From Parashewanella sp049608225 (GTDB taxonomy: Bacteria > Pseudomonadota > Gammaproteobacteria > Enterobacterales > Shewanellaceae), in contig JBMYXI010000005.1 of the NCBI GenBank assembly GCA_049608225.1, positions 1-64,000 on the forward strand: a stretch of 64,000 bases of DNA. The letters run 5' to 3'. A program made the translations under genes and the position numbers. A model generated the notes under the pieces. That model had not been told where the DNA came from. It searched no databases and saw nothing but the letters and a program-made list of their open reading frames with translations. Positions 1 through 9,108 of the stretch are shown here, piece by piece (position 1 is the stretch's first letter; each line of letters opens with the position of its first letter).

Positions 1-94
1 GCATCGCAACCCATTGGCGGAGAGCGCCCATATAGTTACCTATGGTCAATTCACCAGACGGCTGCGCGCCACTTAATACAATGGGTTTACTCAT
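1..94 (-). CDS. trpS: Tryptophanyl-tRNA synthetase, N-terminal fragment (cut by window edge)
   Basis: The first 31 codons on the minus strand read MSKPIVLSGAQPSGELTIGN and onward, the start of bacterial TrpS, which charges tRNA-Trp in the cytoplasm. The class I HIGH-like signature appears as TIGN. The ATG at 94 is preceded by a GAAGGAG ribosome site. The gene follows gph on the same strand after a short gap of about 30 bases, the order gph-trpS known from enterics and Shewanella, so it is probably the last gene of the aroK-trpS operon. Only the 5' end lies in the window, so nothing can be said about the rest. Confidence 0.9.
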   Translation of the reverse strand, partial: MSKPIVLSGAQPSGELTIGNYMGALRQWVAM

Positions 95-124
95 TTGCTT
101 TATTGCTCCTTCGCAACAGGTGGA

Positions 125-805
125 TCAAGTATGTTGATTTATCCACGATAAGATTGATTCAAATTCGTCAAATACGGCATTTGGGCCGTAAAGACCGATA
201 TCTTCACCGTAGTTATAGCCATAGGTCAAGCCAATTGACGCAATTCCTGCAGATTTCGCTGCAACTATGTCATTTTTTGAATCGCCCACCATCAAAAGCT
301 GGCTTTTATCTAATTTCCATTGCGTTAAGATATGATTAATAGGTAATGGGTTTGGCTTTTTCTCGGCAAGACTGTCGCCACCCAGTATCAAATCAAAATA
401 CGGCTCAATTTCAAACGCGGCGAGTAAAGGCGAAATAAATTGAAAGGGTTTATTGGTAATGATTGCAAGCTGATAACCTTGTTGATGCAAGCGTTCAAGG
501 GTGTTTTTTACTCCAGAATACAAGCGGCTATGTTTATTTAAATGCAGCTTATAGTGTTTTAAAAAGACAGCTAATGCATGACTCAGTTGCTTGGCGGTAG
601 GTTCACCCATATTGACATATGTTAACGCACGTTTAACCAACATTTCAGCGCCATTGCCAACCCAAGTCCGCACTTGCTGCTCTGTACAAAGGTTGAGCTC
701 AAGTTCTGATAACATCGCCTGTGTTGCCGCCGCTAAGTCCGGAACACTGTCAACCAGTGTTCCATCTAAATCAAAGGCAATTGCTTTCAATTGCAGTGAG
801 TTCAT
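125..805 (-). CDS. gph: Phosphoglycolate phosphatase (HAD superfamily)
   Basis: 226-residue HAD hydrolase. Motif I FDLDGTLVDS gives the nucleophile Asp12 and acid/base Asp14. A motif II threonine lies in AIITNKPFQ, and the Mg-binding motif IV is GDSKND near residue 175. The length and the helical cap after motif I fit the Gph family, which dephosphorylates 2-phosphoglycolate formed during repair of 3'-phosphoglycolate DNA ends. Its ATG overlaps the TGA of rpe by four bases (ATGA, 802-805), implying translational coupling. The rpe-gph-trpS order supports Gph over other HAD phosphatases. Confidence 0.93.
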   Translation of the reverse strand: MNSLQLKAIAFDLDGTLVDSVPDLAAATQAMLSELELNLCTEQQVRTWVGNGAEMLVKRALTYVNMGEPTAKQLSHALAVFLKHYKLHLNKHSRLYSGVKNTLERLHQQGYQLAIITNKPFQFISPLLAAFEIEPYFDLILGGDSLAEKKPNPLPINHILTQWKLDKSQLLMVGDSKNDIVAAKSAGIASIGLTYGYNYGEDIGLYGPNAVFDEFESILSWINQHT

Positions 806-1479
806 TCGCTATCAACCTTGGCTAACTCATTACGCATGTCATCGATCACCGCTTTGTAATCAGGCTTATTGAAAATGGCAGAGCCTGCAACAAACATATC
901 CGCGCCTGCAGCCGCAATTTCAGCAATGTTATCCACTTTTACGCCACCATCCACTTCAAGGCGAATATCATAACCACTTGCGTCGATGCGACGACGTACT
1001 TCACGCAGCTTGTCGAGCGTTGATGGAATAAATGACTGACCACCAAAACCAGGATTTACCGACATCAACAAAATGACGTCTAACTTATCCATTACATGAT
1101 CAAGATAATGAAGCGAGGTCGCAGGGTTAAACACTAATCCCGCTTTACAACCAGACTCTTTAATCAATTGTAATGTTCTATCTACATGCTCTGATGCTTC
1201 TGGATGGAAAGTGATGATAGAAGCGCCTGCTTTTGCAAAATCAGGCACTATACGATCAACTGGCTTGACCATTAAATGCACATCAATGTCTGCTTTAATA
1301 CCATAATCACGTAAAGCCTGACATACCATTGGTCCAATTGTTAAATTAGGCACATAATGGTTGTCCATCACATCAAAATGAACCACATCGGCACCTGCGG
1401 TAAGCACTTTTTCTACGTCTTCACCTAGACGTGCAAAATCAGCAGATAAAATCGACGGAGCAATTAAAAACGGGCGCAT
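802..1479 (-). CDS. rpe: Ribulose-phosphate 3-epimerase
   Basis: 225-residue TIM-barrel enzyme interconverting ribulose-5-phosphate and xylulose-5-phosphate in the pentose phosphate pathway. Visible signatures are IAPSILSADFARLG at the N terminus, the metal and catalytic strand HFDVMDNHYVPN, MSVNPGFGGQ and the C-terminal phosphate-binding LEVDGGV and GADMFVAGSAIF segments. Length is typical. It shares an ATGA overlap with gph downstream. In enterics dam lies directly upstream. Here two small plus-strand genes intervene, so rpe probably has its own promoter in 1480-1654. Confidence 0.96.
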   Translation of the reverse strand: MRPFLIAPSILSADFARLGEDVEKVLTAGADVVHFDVMDNHYVPNLTIGPMVCQALRDYGIKADIDVHLMVKPVDRIVPDFAKAGASIITFHPEASEHVDRTLQLIKESGCKAGLVFNPATSLHYLDHVMDKLDVILLMSVNPGFGGQSFIPSTLDKLREVRRRIDASGYDIRLEVDGGVKVDNIAEIAAAGADMFVAGSAIFNKPDYKAVIDDMRNELAKVDSE

Positions 1480-1654
1480 AGTATTCTCACACTTATGAAT
1501 TTAACGCCATTTTACTCTTGATAGCACAGACACTCTAGGGTCACGATCTCAAAACAGCTTTCGCAACAACAAACTGTTTAAAAACCAGACAGATTTGTTA
1601 TAATCGCTACTTTATTTATTTCGCATATATTCCACTTTACTCTACAAGGGAACA
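1480..1654. promoter_or_regulatory. Divergent intergenic region between rpe and a small plus-strand gene
   Basis: This gap separates rpe (minus) from the small plus-strand gene at 1655. On the plus strand TATAAT at 1599-1604 is a good -10 box for the downstream gene. The -35 region about 17 bases upstream is poor. No operator was recognised. The promoter call rests on the -10 alone. Confidence 0.4.
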
Positions 1655-1996
1655 ATGATGACCAAATTAAGGAAGATTTTAGCTGATTATAGAAAGTTCA
1701 GCATTGGCATCGCTTTGTTTACTGGCGTGGTATTATTTTCAAACAATGCCAGTTTGCCGCAAGATACGGCAACTGCAGCTTGTGTGTGTAAAGCAAATAT
1801 TAGTTTCAATAGTCAGCTGCCTTCTAGTCACCCATTAAACCGCTGCGCACAGCAAAGCCAGCAATTGAATTGGGCTTCATGGCTTTCAGGGAAAAGTAAA
1901 TCCAATCAATTTCATTTTTTTGATTTATTAGAACTGCTGCATAAAGAGTCGCCATCACAGCCAACCATCAATTCAAATGAAAACCAGCTGAACTAA
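1655..1996 (+). CDS. Small putative membrane-anchored or exported protein, unknown function
   Basis: 113 residues. A basic start (MMTKLRKILADYRK) is followed by one hydrophobic stretch, FSIGIALFTGVVLFS, at about residues 16-30, which could be a signal anchor. The remainder is polar with three cysteines, two of them in the pair ACVCKA. The ATG at 1655 follows AAGGGAACA, a plausible ribosome site. A -10 box lies upstream at 1599. I do not recognise the family. It sits with a DUF2970 gene on the opposite strand to the conserved operon, between rpe and dam. It may be a lineage-specific conserved protein; existence as a gene is likely, function unknown. Confidence 0.6.
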   Translation: MMTKLRKILADYRKFSIGIALFTGVVLFSNNASLPQDTATAACVCKANISFNSQLPSSHPLNRCAQQSQQLNWASWLSGKSKSNQFHFFDLLELLHKESPSQPTINSNENQLN

Positions 1997-2103
1997 GCCA
2001 GTTATCATTCATCGAATTGTCCATAATGACCCATGCAAATGAAATCAGTAAATGGATATTTACTTTGAATAACACTAGCAAAAAGTATTGCAAAGGAATC
2101 GCA

Positions 2104-2292
2104 ATGTTTAACAAATTTTGGCAAGTTTTCACCAGCACCTTAGCTGCGTTTTTTGGGGTTCAATCTAACAAAAATCGTGAGCAAGATTTTAGCGAAGAAT
2201 CACCGATCCCATTTATTGTGATGGGCATTGTGCTCGCAATTTTATTGGTGCTTAGCTTGCTGCTCGTTGTTCGGCTGGTGCTTTCTCTATAA
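2104..2292 (+). CDS. DUF2970 family small membrane protein
   Basis: The 62-residue protein begins MFNKFWQVFTSTLAAFFGVQ and continues with SNKNREQDFSEESPIPFIV, then a C-terminal transmembrane helix of mostly Ile, Leu and Val. The pattern of a Trp-containing amphipathic start, an AAxFGVQ turn, a charged NREQDF segment and one membrane helix is that of DUF2970, whose function is unknown. I chose the ATG at 2104, preceded by AAAGGAAT, because DUF2970 proteins are about 60-70 residues. The frame stays open upstream to 2017, but those extra residues do not resemble the family. It ends 35 bases from the convergent dam gene. Confidence 0.8.
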   Translation: MFNKFWQVFTSTLAAFFGVQSNKNREQDFSEESPIPFIVMGIVLAILLVLSLLLVVRLVLSL

Positions 2293-2327
2293 TCAATACT
2301 AAGACCAAAAGATACAATTTTAAGATA

Positions 2328-3164
2328 TTACGAACACATATGGTACTGCTCATCGTATAATGCGATAAGCTCATCTACTTTCTTGCGTGAACTGCCTTTT
2401 TGGCTGATGTTTCTCTGCACCTTAATTTTTCCCAGTAATGCACCATGATAAAGTTCTCTGGTTAGCGGAATATCATGATTACTGATCACCACTGGAATAT
2501 TCCTGTCCATTGCAGTATGCCTTGAATGTCGAGCGAGTAATGCTTGATCATCTAACGAAAAGCCATTGCCAGCATAACTGGTAAAACTGGCGGTGGTTGA
2601 TAAAGGCGCATACGGAGGATCGCAATACACCACATCTCCCGCTGTCGCCAGAGCAAATGCTTGCTCATAACCAATACAAGCAAATTCGGCTTTAAGCGAT
2701 TTTTCAGCGAATACATTGAGCTCATGTTCAGGGAAATAAGGCTTCTTATACGAACCAAAAGGCACATTAAAACCGCCTTTTCGGTTATAACGACACAAGC
2801 CATTAAAACCGTGTCGATTCATATATAAAAAGAACAAACTTCGTTCAAAGGCATCTGTGCTGGCATTAAACTGAGAACGAATATCGTAATAAAAGGTTTT
2901 ATCGTTTGTTGATGGTGAGAATAGCTTTTTTGCTTCTTGGATATAGAGCTCAGGCTGCGTTTGTAATACCTGATAAAGATTGATGAGATCTTGGTTAATA
3001 TCACAGAGCAAATACGATTCATAATCAGTATTCAAAAATACACTACCTGCACCGACAAAAGGCTCAATCAATCTATCACCTTCAGGCAAATAAGTTTTTA
3101 AGGTATCAACCAGTTTGAATTTACCACCAGCCCATTTTAAAAAGGCTCTATTTTTATTGTTCAT
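2328..3164 (-). CDS. dam: DNA adenine methylase (GATC-specific)
   Basis: 278 residues, the usual Dam length. The AdoMet-binding segment FLKWAGGKFKL opens the protein, FVGAGSVFLN is motif I-like, and the catalytic motif DPPYAPLS is present near residue 183. Dam methylates N6 of adenine in GATC, guiding mismatch repair, replication timing and some promoters. It lies downstream of damX on the same strand, 70 bases away, as in enterics. Convergent with the DUF2970 gene. Solo methylases of phages share these motifs, but position in the aroK-damX cluster makes the housekeeping Dam the best call. Confidence 0.95.
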   Translation of the reverse strand: MNNKNRAFLKWAGGKFKLVDTLKTYLPEGDRLIEPFVGAGSVFLNTDYESYLLCDINQDLINLYQVLQTQPELYIQEAKKLFSPSTNDKTFYYDIRSQFNASTDAFERSLFFLYMNRHGFNGLCRYNRKGGFNVPFGSYKKPYFPEHELNVFAEKSLKAEFACIGYEQAFALATAGDVVYCDPPYAPLSTTASFTSYAGNGFSLDDQALLARHSRHTAMDRNIPVVISNHDIPLTRELYHGALLGKIKVQRNISQKGSSRKKVDELIALYDEQYHMCS

Positions 3165-3234
3165 GGGCTGGGTTCAAATATTCGATAACACATAATAAAG
3201 AAAATGATTGTACGATGAATATTGCTAAATTTCA

Positions 3235-4659
3235 TCAAGGAATATTGCTTTGAAAGCTAAACTGTTTAATTGACTCCCACTTACGTAACCAAGGCTTGGA
3301 AACTGTCGTGGTCTTGAGCAGTTTCCGCTCAAAATTGAGCGCTTGCTGTCGATTAGCAAAGTCACCCACAATCACTATCCAGCGATCGTTATTTTTGGCA
3401 ATTTTAACATCGGGTTGTCCATCCAGTTGTGACAATAAGTTCTGCAGCGACCGTCGTTGAGTAACCGTAGCAATTTGTAATGTGTAACCCTTTGGGAATT
3501 TTATCCTAGGCTGCCCTTTTACTTTATCCAGGTTGCTATTCTGATTTTTTACAGATTGGAGCTTACTGACGTCCTTAACCTCCGCTAACTTCGACGTATC
3601 TTTAACTTCTTCAGTTTCAATGGTGACCACTTTATTGGATTCTGTAGCCTGAGATTTAACTGTCGTCGCTGGCAAGATAGCATCGATATCTTCCGATTGG
3701 GGTTTAGTAACCACAGTTTCAATTGGCGCTCTTTGCTTATCGACATGAGCAGGATAGTTATCTGCTGATGATTCAGAAACCTCCATCATTGGCAGCTTTG
3801 CTGGCAACGTCTCTGCGCTGATGTTTGCAGGGCTAACAACGGTTAACTGTTGTTGTTTTGCTCTTGCTGAAAATGTGCTTTTTAGCTGCTCTTGCTTTGT
3901 TTGATATTGAGTAAATAACCATCCAAAAATTGCAGCTATCATAACTAAAGCTATCACGGTTAAGGTTACAATTTTAGGATTTATTTTGCTTTTCTTTTCT
4001 GCTTTTTCATCATCAGTATAAAATAATGAAACAATGTCAGCGGGGTAACAAGCTTGAGTACTAAAATCAGGACGAGCGATTTTTCTACCAGCAATTAACT
4101 GATCTGAGCTTTGGCTCATCATCGTCAAAAATAACGCGTCTTGCTCTTGAAAAGTTAGTGCTTCTATTTGCAAAAGCAACAATTGTTCAGCGTACGGTTC
4201 AGGTAGCTGTTCAAGCAGTTCTGCGGCATATTCCGGTGTCACAGAGACGATAACCGCCACAGGTTTTGATGCTGATATCATCTGACTCATAGAAAGAACT
4301 TCTGCCCACATATGAATAGACAGTCGATGCGCATCATCAAAAAACAAAGCGATGGGTTTTTCAATATTTTTGCCGATACTTAACAGAGTATCAGCCAAAG
4401 GGATCTCATCGTCGAAAACAGGATCTTTTAATAGCGGCACCCACACTTTGCGACGGATCTCGGCATCATCGGCATGTAATGGGCATGGAATAACCACTTG
4501 CTGATAGTCTTTGAGCTGCGTGGCAACGTAATGCAGTAATAATGTTTTACCAGAGCCTGATTCACCGCATAACAATTGAACTTGCTGACCATAAAAAGCA
4601 TTATGCTCAAGGCGTTCAATCAATTGTTGTTGAGATGGAAGTAAGACCAAATCTCCCAT
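3235..4659 (-). CDS. damX: DamX-like cell division protein with AAA ATPase and SPOR domains
   Basis: 474 residues. A cytoplasmic AAA/ExeA-like ATPase region comes first, with P-loop GESGSGKT at residues 32-39 and a Walker B-like ALFFDDAH near 100. One transmembrane helix follows near 228-250 (VIALVMIAAIFGWLF), then a Lys/Ser/Thr/Glu-rich periplasmic linker, and a C-terminal SPOR domain from about 390 (YTLQIATVTQRRSLQNLL) that binds denuded septal peptidoglycan. Enteric DamX lacks a clear full ATPase; the longer ATPase-bearing form is common in Shewanella and Vibrio. It sits 28 bases downstream of aroB. Role in septum function is inferred from SPOR and the family. Confidence 0.9.
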   Translation of the reverse strand: MGDLVLLPSQQQLIERLEHNAFYGQQVQLLCGESGSGKTLLLHYVATQLKDYQQVVIPCPLHADDAEIRRKVWVPLLKDPVFDDEIPLADTLLSIGKNIEKPIALFFDDAHRLSIHMWAEVLSMSQMISASKPVAVIVSVTPEYAAELLEQLPEPYAEQLLLLQIEALTFQEQDALFLTMMSQSSDQLIAGRKIARPDFSTQACYPADIVSLFYTDDEKAEKKSKINPKIVTLTVIALVMIAAIFGWLFTQYQTKQEQLKSTFSARAKQQQLTVVSPANISAETLPAKLPMMEVSESSADNYPAHVDKQRAPIETVVTKPQSEDIDAILPATTVKSQATESNKVVTIETEEVKDTSKLAEVKDVSKLQSVKNQNSNLDKVKGQPRIKFPKGYTLQIATVTQRRSLQNLLSQLDGQPDVKIAKNNDRWIVIVGDFANRQQALNFERKLLKTTTVSKPWLRKWESIKQFSFQSNIP

Positions 4660-4687
4660 AGATATCCTTCCGTAGAGTCTACTGACC

Positions 4688-5773
4688 TTAATTTAATAGC
4701 TGAGTAAGCATATGATGATCAACATCAGAGGTTACAACCGCAACACCGATCTGCTTTGGCAATACCAAACGAATTCGGCCGTTAAGCACTTTCTTATCTC
4801 GTTGCATGTGCGTCAAAAATGCCTTTGATGTCATCTGTGAAGGTGCAGTAATTGGTAACGAGAACTGTTGCAATAAATGAGCAATCCTATGTACTTGCTC
4901 ATCACTCAGCCACCCTAAAAATTCCGCTGTTTGTGCTGCCAACACCATGCCTGTCGCCACGGCTTCACCATGAAGCCAAGCCCCATAACCCAGCTCGGCT
5001 TCAATAGCGTGTCCAAAAGTATGACCCAAATTGAGTAAAGCACGACAACCTTGCTCAGTTTCATCTTGTGCGACAACCTCAGCTTTGATTTCACAGCAGC
5101 GCTTGATCGCTTGCATAAGCAAATCTTGTTGTTTCGCCTTTAAACCATCGACATTGTTTTCTAACCAAGCAAAAAAATCAGCATCCCAAATAATCCCGTA
5201 CTTGATCACCTCAGCCATGCCTGAGTTAAACTCTCTCTCAGGTAATGATTGCAAATACTGTGTATCAATATAAACAACTTGCGGTTGATGAAACGCACCT
5301 ATCATGTTTTTGCCAAGCCGGTGGTTAACGGCTGTTTTGCCACCAACAGACGAATCAACTTGTGCTAACAAGGTTGTCGGTATTTGCACAAAATTGACAC
5401 CACGTTGATAGCAAGCTGCAGCAAATCCGGTCATATCACCGATAACTCCGCCACCAAGAGCAACTAAAACACAGTCACGACCATAATTATCAGAAACCAA
5501 TTTATCAACAATTAATTCTAACGTTGTCAGAGTCTTATACTGTTCACCATCAGGGAGGGTTAACGCATCTACTGTCGCAGTTTGTTTAAGATAGTTAACG
5601 ACTGAATTGAGGTATAAAGGTGCGATGGTGTCATTGGTAACGACCAAAACACGCTTAGAATGAAAATAGCGAGACCAAATCTCGCCATTTATTGAAGTGT
5701 CGGTAGAGGAAAGGTTCTGGCCAATATAAATAGAATAACTTCGATTATCTAAATTGACCTGAACAGATTCCAT
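4688..5773 (-). CDS. aroB: 3-dehydroquinate synthase
   Basis: 361 residues, the family length. It converts DAHP to 3-dehydroquinate in the shikimate pathway, using NAD and a divalent metal. Visible signatures are the NAD-binding VALGGGVIGDMTGFAAA, the strand VQIPTTLLAQVDSSVGGK and the metal-binding region LNLGHTFGHAIEAELGYG, with His also in WLHGEAVATGM. Its ATG overlaps the aroK stop as TAATG (5771-5775), so the two shikimate enzymes are translationally coupled. The order aroK-aroB-damX is conserved in gammaproteobacteria. Confidence 0.97.
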   Translation of the reverse strand: MESVQVNLDNRSYSIYIGQNLSSTDTSINGEIWSRYFHSKRVLVVTNDTIAPLYLNSVVNYLKQTATVDALTLPDGEQYKTLTTLELIVDKLVSDNYGRDCVLVALGGGVIGDMTGFAAACYQRGVNFVQIPTTLLAQVDSSVGGKTAVNHRLGKNMIGAFHQPQVVYIDTQYLQSLPEREFNSGMAEVIKYGIIWDADFFAWLENNVDGLKAKQQDLLMQAIKRCCEIKAEVVAQDETEQGCRALLNLGHTFGHAIEAELGYGAWLHGEAVATGMVLAAQTAEFLGWLSDEQVHRIAHLLQQFSLPITAPSQMTSKAFLTHMQRDKKVLNGRIRLVLPKQIGVAVVTSDVDHHMLTQLLN

Positions 5774-6288
5774 TAAAAACCTAGCTTTTCAATGATTTGA
5801 TTAGCTACTACTTTTGCACTTTGATCGTCAGTTTTAACGACAACATCAGCAATTTCCTCGTACAATGGATTACGAGTTTTTGCTAACTCTTCCAAAACCT
5901 GACGAGGATCGTCTACTTGTAGAAGTGGACGGCGCTTATCACGCTGAGTACGAGCAACTTGCTTGTCGATAGTGGTTTCTAAATAAACCACAAAACCACG
6001 AGCAGAAAGATGGTTTCGAATGTCTTTACTTTCGATGGAACCACCACCTGTTGCTAATACAATACCCTGTTTCTCAGATAAATCTGAAATGACCTTAGAT
6101 TCACGAAGACGGAAACCTTCTTCACCTTCAACATCGAAAACCCAAGCAATGTCTGCTCCGGTACGTTGTTCAATCTCTTGGTCAGAGTCATGAAATTCTA
6201 AATGAAGCATCTGCGCCAAATGGCGACCGATAGTGCTTTTACCTGCGCCCATTGGGCCAATCAGAAAAATATTACGTTTTTCAGCCAT
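5773..6288 (-). CDS. aroK: Shikimate kinase I
   Basis: 171 residues, an NMP-kinase fold enzyme that phosphorylates shikimate at the 3-OH using ATP. The P-loop GPMGAGKST is at residues 11-19, the shikimate-binding DSD motif appears in FHDSDQEIEQRTG, the ATGGGS loop is near residue 80, and the adenine-lid segment includes RDKRRPLL. It is the first gene of the aroK-aroB-damX-dam run. The 229-base gap upstream separates it from pilQ on the same strand and probably carries its promoter. Confidence 0.97.
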   Translation of the reverse strand: MAEKRNIFLIGPMGAGKSTIGRHLAQMLHLEFHDSDQEIEQRTGADIAWVFDVEGEEGFRLRESKVISDLSEKQGIVLATGGGSIESKDIRNHLSARGFVVYLETTIDKQVARTQRDKRRPLLQVDDPRQVLEELAKTRNPLYEEIADVVVKTDDQSAKVVANQIIEKLGF

Positions 6289-6517
6289 GTTTTATACGTC
6301 TGAATCTTATGAAATGTATGCCTATGTCGAAATCGACCTGAGTGTTACCTTGCTCTACTGAGACTTGACCACGGATTATCTCAGCTTCGACCCACCAATG
6401 GCAAGTCGATAAAGACAGAATTCTCTAAAATGTGAGTATTAAATGTCTTTATTAAAGCAACTGCACGCCAAAGCCAGAAGATAAAATCTGGCTTAGCGTT
6501 TTGTTCTTAATATAGTT
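6289..6517 (-). promoter_or_regulatory. Gap between pilQ and aroK with a hairpin after pilQ
   Basis: AAGCCAGA (6471-6478) and TCTGGCTT (6487-6494) form an 8-base-pair stem with an 8-base loop just after the pilQ stop. There is no T-run on the minus strand, so it is at best a weak terminator or an mRNA 3'-end hairpin. The rest presumably includes the aroK promoter. No clear -35/-10 pair was found by eye. Confidence 0.35.
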
Positions 6518-8572
6518 TTATAACTGCTGAGTTACAATTTTTGGCGTAACAAATATTAACAATTCTTGTCGTTCATTTTTGTTTTGACTACTCCTAAATA
6601 GGTACCCCAGTACCGGAACATCACCTAAAATTGGCACTTTACTGACATTATGGATTTGGTTTTGGGTGTATATTCCGCCCAGCACAACAGTTTCACCATT
6701 TTTCACTAAAACTTGGGTGCCAATTCTTTGCGTATCAATGGCAACTGCGTTCCCCGTTGGCGTTGCCACAGTTGTTCCTTGGGTATCTTGAGTGATCTCT
6801 AGATCCAAAATAACCCGATTATCTGGGGTAATTTGCGGAGTAACTCGCAGTGACAATACCGCTTTTTTAAAGGTGACTGTCGTTGCCCCACTTGAGCTTG
6901 CTTCCACATAAGGAATTTGTACACCTTGTTCGATATAGGCAGCACGCTGGTTAGACGTCATTAGACGAGGGCTGGCGACGATTTCTCCTTTATTTTCTTG
7001 CTCAAGGGCACTGAGTTCTAAATCTAATAACGTGCCGTCGCCCAATTTAGCCACATGAAAGGCAATTTTTGCGGCGTTGGTACTACCGACGGGCAAATTA
7101 ACATTAAGCCTATCTGCTAAGTTTGGCGTTGTGCCATTAGCAATGCTGTTCGCGCCTTCTAAGGAACCTGATGTGCCATCATTACCTTGTTGATCAGTAA
7201 AGCCCCAACGTACCCCTAAATCTTTCGCAACATCATCTTTAACTGTTACGACTCGAGATTCTATCAACACCTGACGAATAGGAATATCTAATATTTTTAC
7301 CAAACGATGTACATTGTCAATGGTCTCTGCCGTGTCTTTGATCAATAAGGTATTGGTGCGTTCATCAACCGCCGCAGAACCACGCTTAGACAATAAACTT
7401 GAGTCTTTATTTTTGAGCAGATCGGCAATATCACCTGCTTTAGCGTAATTCACTTGAATGTACTCTGAATATAAGGGCGCTAGCTTCTCTATTTCTTGCT
7501 TATTTTTAAGATGTTGATTTTCTCGAATTGCCAGCTCTTCCGCTGGTGCCACCATCAAAATATTGCCTTGAATTTTTTTGCCTAATCCCTTGGTTTCTAA
7601 TATCAAATCCAATGCTTGGTCCCAAGGTACATCATCTAATCTCAGAGTAATGTTGCCCTCAACCGTGTCACTCACAATCAAATTAAAATTATTGTAATCA
7701 GCAATGATTTGCAGCACAGTGCGAACCGACATGTTTTGAAAGTTAAGCGATAATGTGCGACCCGTGTAACTTTTTTCTTTTTGCTCGACGGCAGCGGCTT
7801 CAGCTTTATCCACGTATAACTTAAATACATTTCCCTCTTGGTTATAGTGGTAAGTGTAATCACCATTAACATCCACCAGCACTCGAGTCGTTAAGTCTTC
7901 ACGGAAGGTTTCAAAACTACTTACTTGTGTAGCAAAATCTTGTACATCAACGATATATAACTGCTCGTCTGTGATCTTGGTATTAAAAAATTTAAGTTCG
8001 AGCTTGGCACCAACTTGTTCAACATTGACTGCAATCGAGCTGTTCGCTAATTCAATATCTAATTCTCCACCGTCGGTTGGCGAACGTTTGAAGTCGATTT
8101 TTTTTACGTTATTAACAAAAGATTGCTGGGGCTGCTTTACCGAAGGCCTGCTTATCGCATCATTAATGGTTAAGCGATATCTGTTACCTATGACCTTACC
8201 TTGATAAGGCAACACCTTATCCATAGCAATCGCGATCTGCAAATTAGTCCCATCTTGTTGGGTGCTTAAACCATTAACGCCAATTTTATCGATCATTAAT
8301 TGATTTTTTTTCAGCTCTGAATGACTGTCAGGAAAAACGAGCTTTAATTGAACAGGCGCTGCGTCAACATCAGTTTTGGGCATTGAAATATTATCGGCAA
8401 ATTGAAATTCAATTTCTAATTGATGATCAATTACCGCATGATACTTGATATCCAATAAACGATTTGCACTCAATGCCTGTGGTGAAAACAAACTCACAAA
8501 CATCAGTCCAGCTAGAAACATAAACCCGCACTTTCGTGCTTCAGTCATTTTTTTAACAGCAAAAAATTCCAT
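6518..8572 (-). CDS. pilQ: Type IV pilus outer-membrane secretin PilQ
   Basis: 684 residues. A signal peptide (FMFLAGLMFVSLFSPQALSA) ends near residue 36. Two AMIN-type beta domains, thought to bind peptidoglycan, follow to about 260. An N0/STN domain lies at about 270-330 (TGRTLSLNFQNMSVRTVLQI), an N1 domain at about 365-440 (LLIKDTAETIDNV, KILDIPIRQVLIESRVV), and the secretin barrel runs from about 500 to the end (VPILGDVPVLGYLFRS, ELLIFVTPKIV). PilQ forms the ring through which type IV pili leave the cell. Last gene of pilMNOPQ, 20 bases after pilP. Confidence 0.97.
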   Translation of the reverse strand: MEFFAVKKMTEARKCGFMFLAGLMFVSLFSPQALSANRLLDIKYHAVIDHQLEIEFQFADNISMPKTDVDAAPVQLKLVFPDSHSELKKNQLMIDKIGVNGLSTQQDGTNLQIAIAMDKVLPYQGKVIGNRYRLTINDAISRPSVKQPQQSFVNNVKKIDFKRSPTDGGELDIELANSSIAVNVEQVGAKLELKFFNTKITDEQLYIVDVQDFATQVSSFETFREDLTTRVLVDVNGDYTYHYNQEGNVFKLYVDKAEAAAVEQKEKSYTGRTLSLNFQNMSVRTVLQIIADYNNFNLIVSDTVEGNITLRLDDVPWDQALDLILETKGLGKKIQGNILMVAPAEELAIRENQHLKNKQEIEKLAPLYSEYIQVNYAKAGDIADLLKNKDSSLLSKRGSAAVDERTNTLLIKDTAETIDNVHRLVKILDIPIRQVLIESRVVTVKDDVAKDLGVRWGFTDQQGNDGTSGSLEGANSIANGTTPNLADRLNVNLPVGSTNAAKIAFHVAKLGDGTLLDLELSALEQENKGEIVASPRLMTSNQRAAYIEQGVQIPYVEASSSGATTVTFKKAVLSLRVTPQITPDNRVILDLEITQDTQGTTVATPTGNAVAIDTQRIGTQVLVKNGETVVLGGIYTQNQIHNVSKVPILGDVPVLGYLFRSSQNKNERQELLIFVTPKIVTQQL

Positions 8573-8592
8573 TATTGTTTACCCTTTCTCTG

Positions 8593-9108
8593 CTAATCGC
8601 CGGTTAATTCCATATTGCTCATTCTTTCAGTCCAACAGCCTGAACCGTCCGGAATTAATTCTATAATTTCGATATGCTGCGATGTGATCGCAACGATTTT
8701 TCCATGATATAAGCCTAAGTATTGTCCAACGCCTACTCGATAAACATTGCCATCACTAGTTTCAACTAACGCCCAATGGTGCTTGCCTTGAGTGATGGTG
8801 CCCCGCATTTTTAAATTATCTAGCGCATAGGTTTCCAATCGTGCTTTTTTACGACTCAAATTTGGTTGCAAACAATTTCTATCGGTATCAATCACTTCCT
8901 CCGTGAGTTCACGCGATGGTGGCATAAACGGGCTACGCATTAATTCTGCTTGATAAGGATAATGTGTAAATTTAGGCGGCTCTTTTAAGGGCGGAATATG
9001 TGCCACATGCTGGGCTTTAGTGGTAGTAACAAAAAGCTGTAAGTCTGTCTTCTGCTTTGAACAGCCAACTAATATCAACAACACAAACATCAACAGGAAA
9101 CGACGCAT
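8593..9108 (-). CDS. pilP: Type IV pilus assembly lipoprotein PilP
   Basis: 171 residues. The N terminus MRRFLLMFVLLILVGCSKQK has a lipobox (LVGC), so the mature protein is an inner-membrane lipoprotein. The C-terminal half is the small beta-sandwich PilP domain: ARLETYALDNLKMRGTIT, then HHWALVETSDGNVYRVGVGQ. PilP bridges PilNO in the inner membrane to the N0 domain of PilQ. Its ATG overlaps the pilO stop as TAATG (9106-9110). Confidence 0.95.
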   Translation of the reverse strand: MRRFLLMFVLLILVGCSKQKTDLQLFVTTTKAQHVAHIPPLKEPPKFTHYPYQAELMRSPFMPPSRELTEEVIDTDRNCLQPNLSRKKARLETYALDNLKMRGTITQGKHHWALVETSDGNVYRVGVGQYLGLYHGKIVAITSQHIEIIELIPDGSGCWTERMSNMELTGD

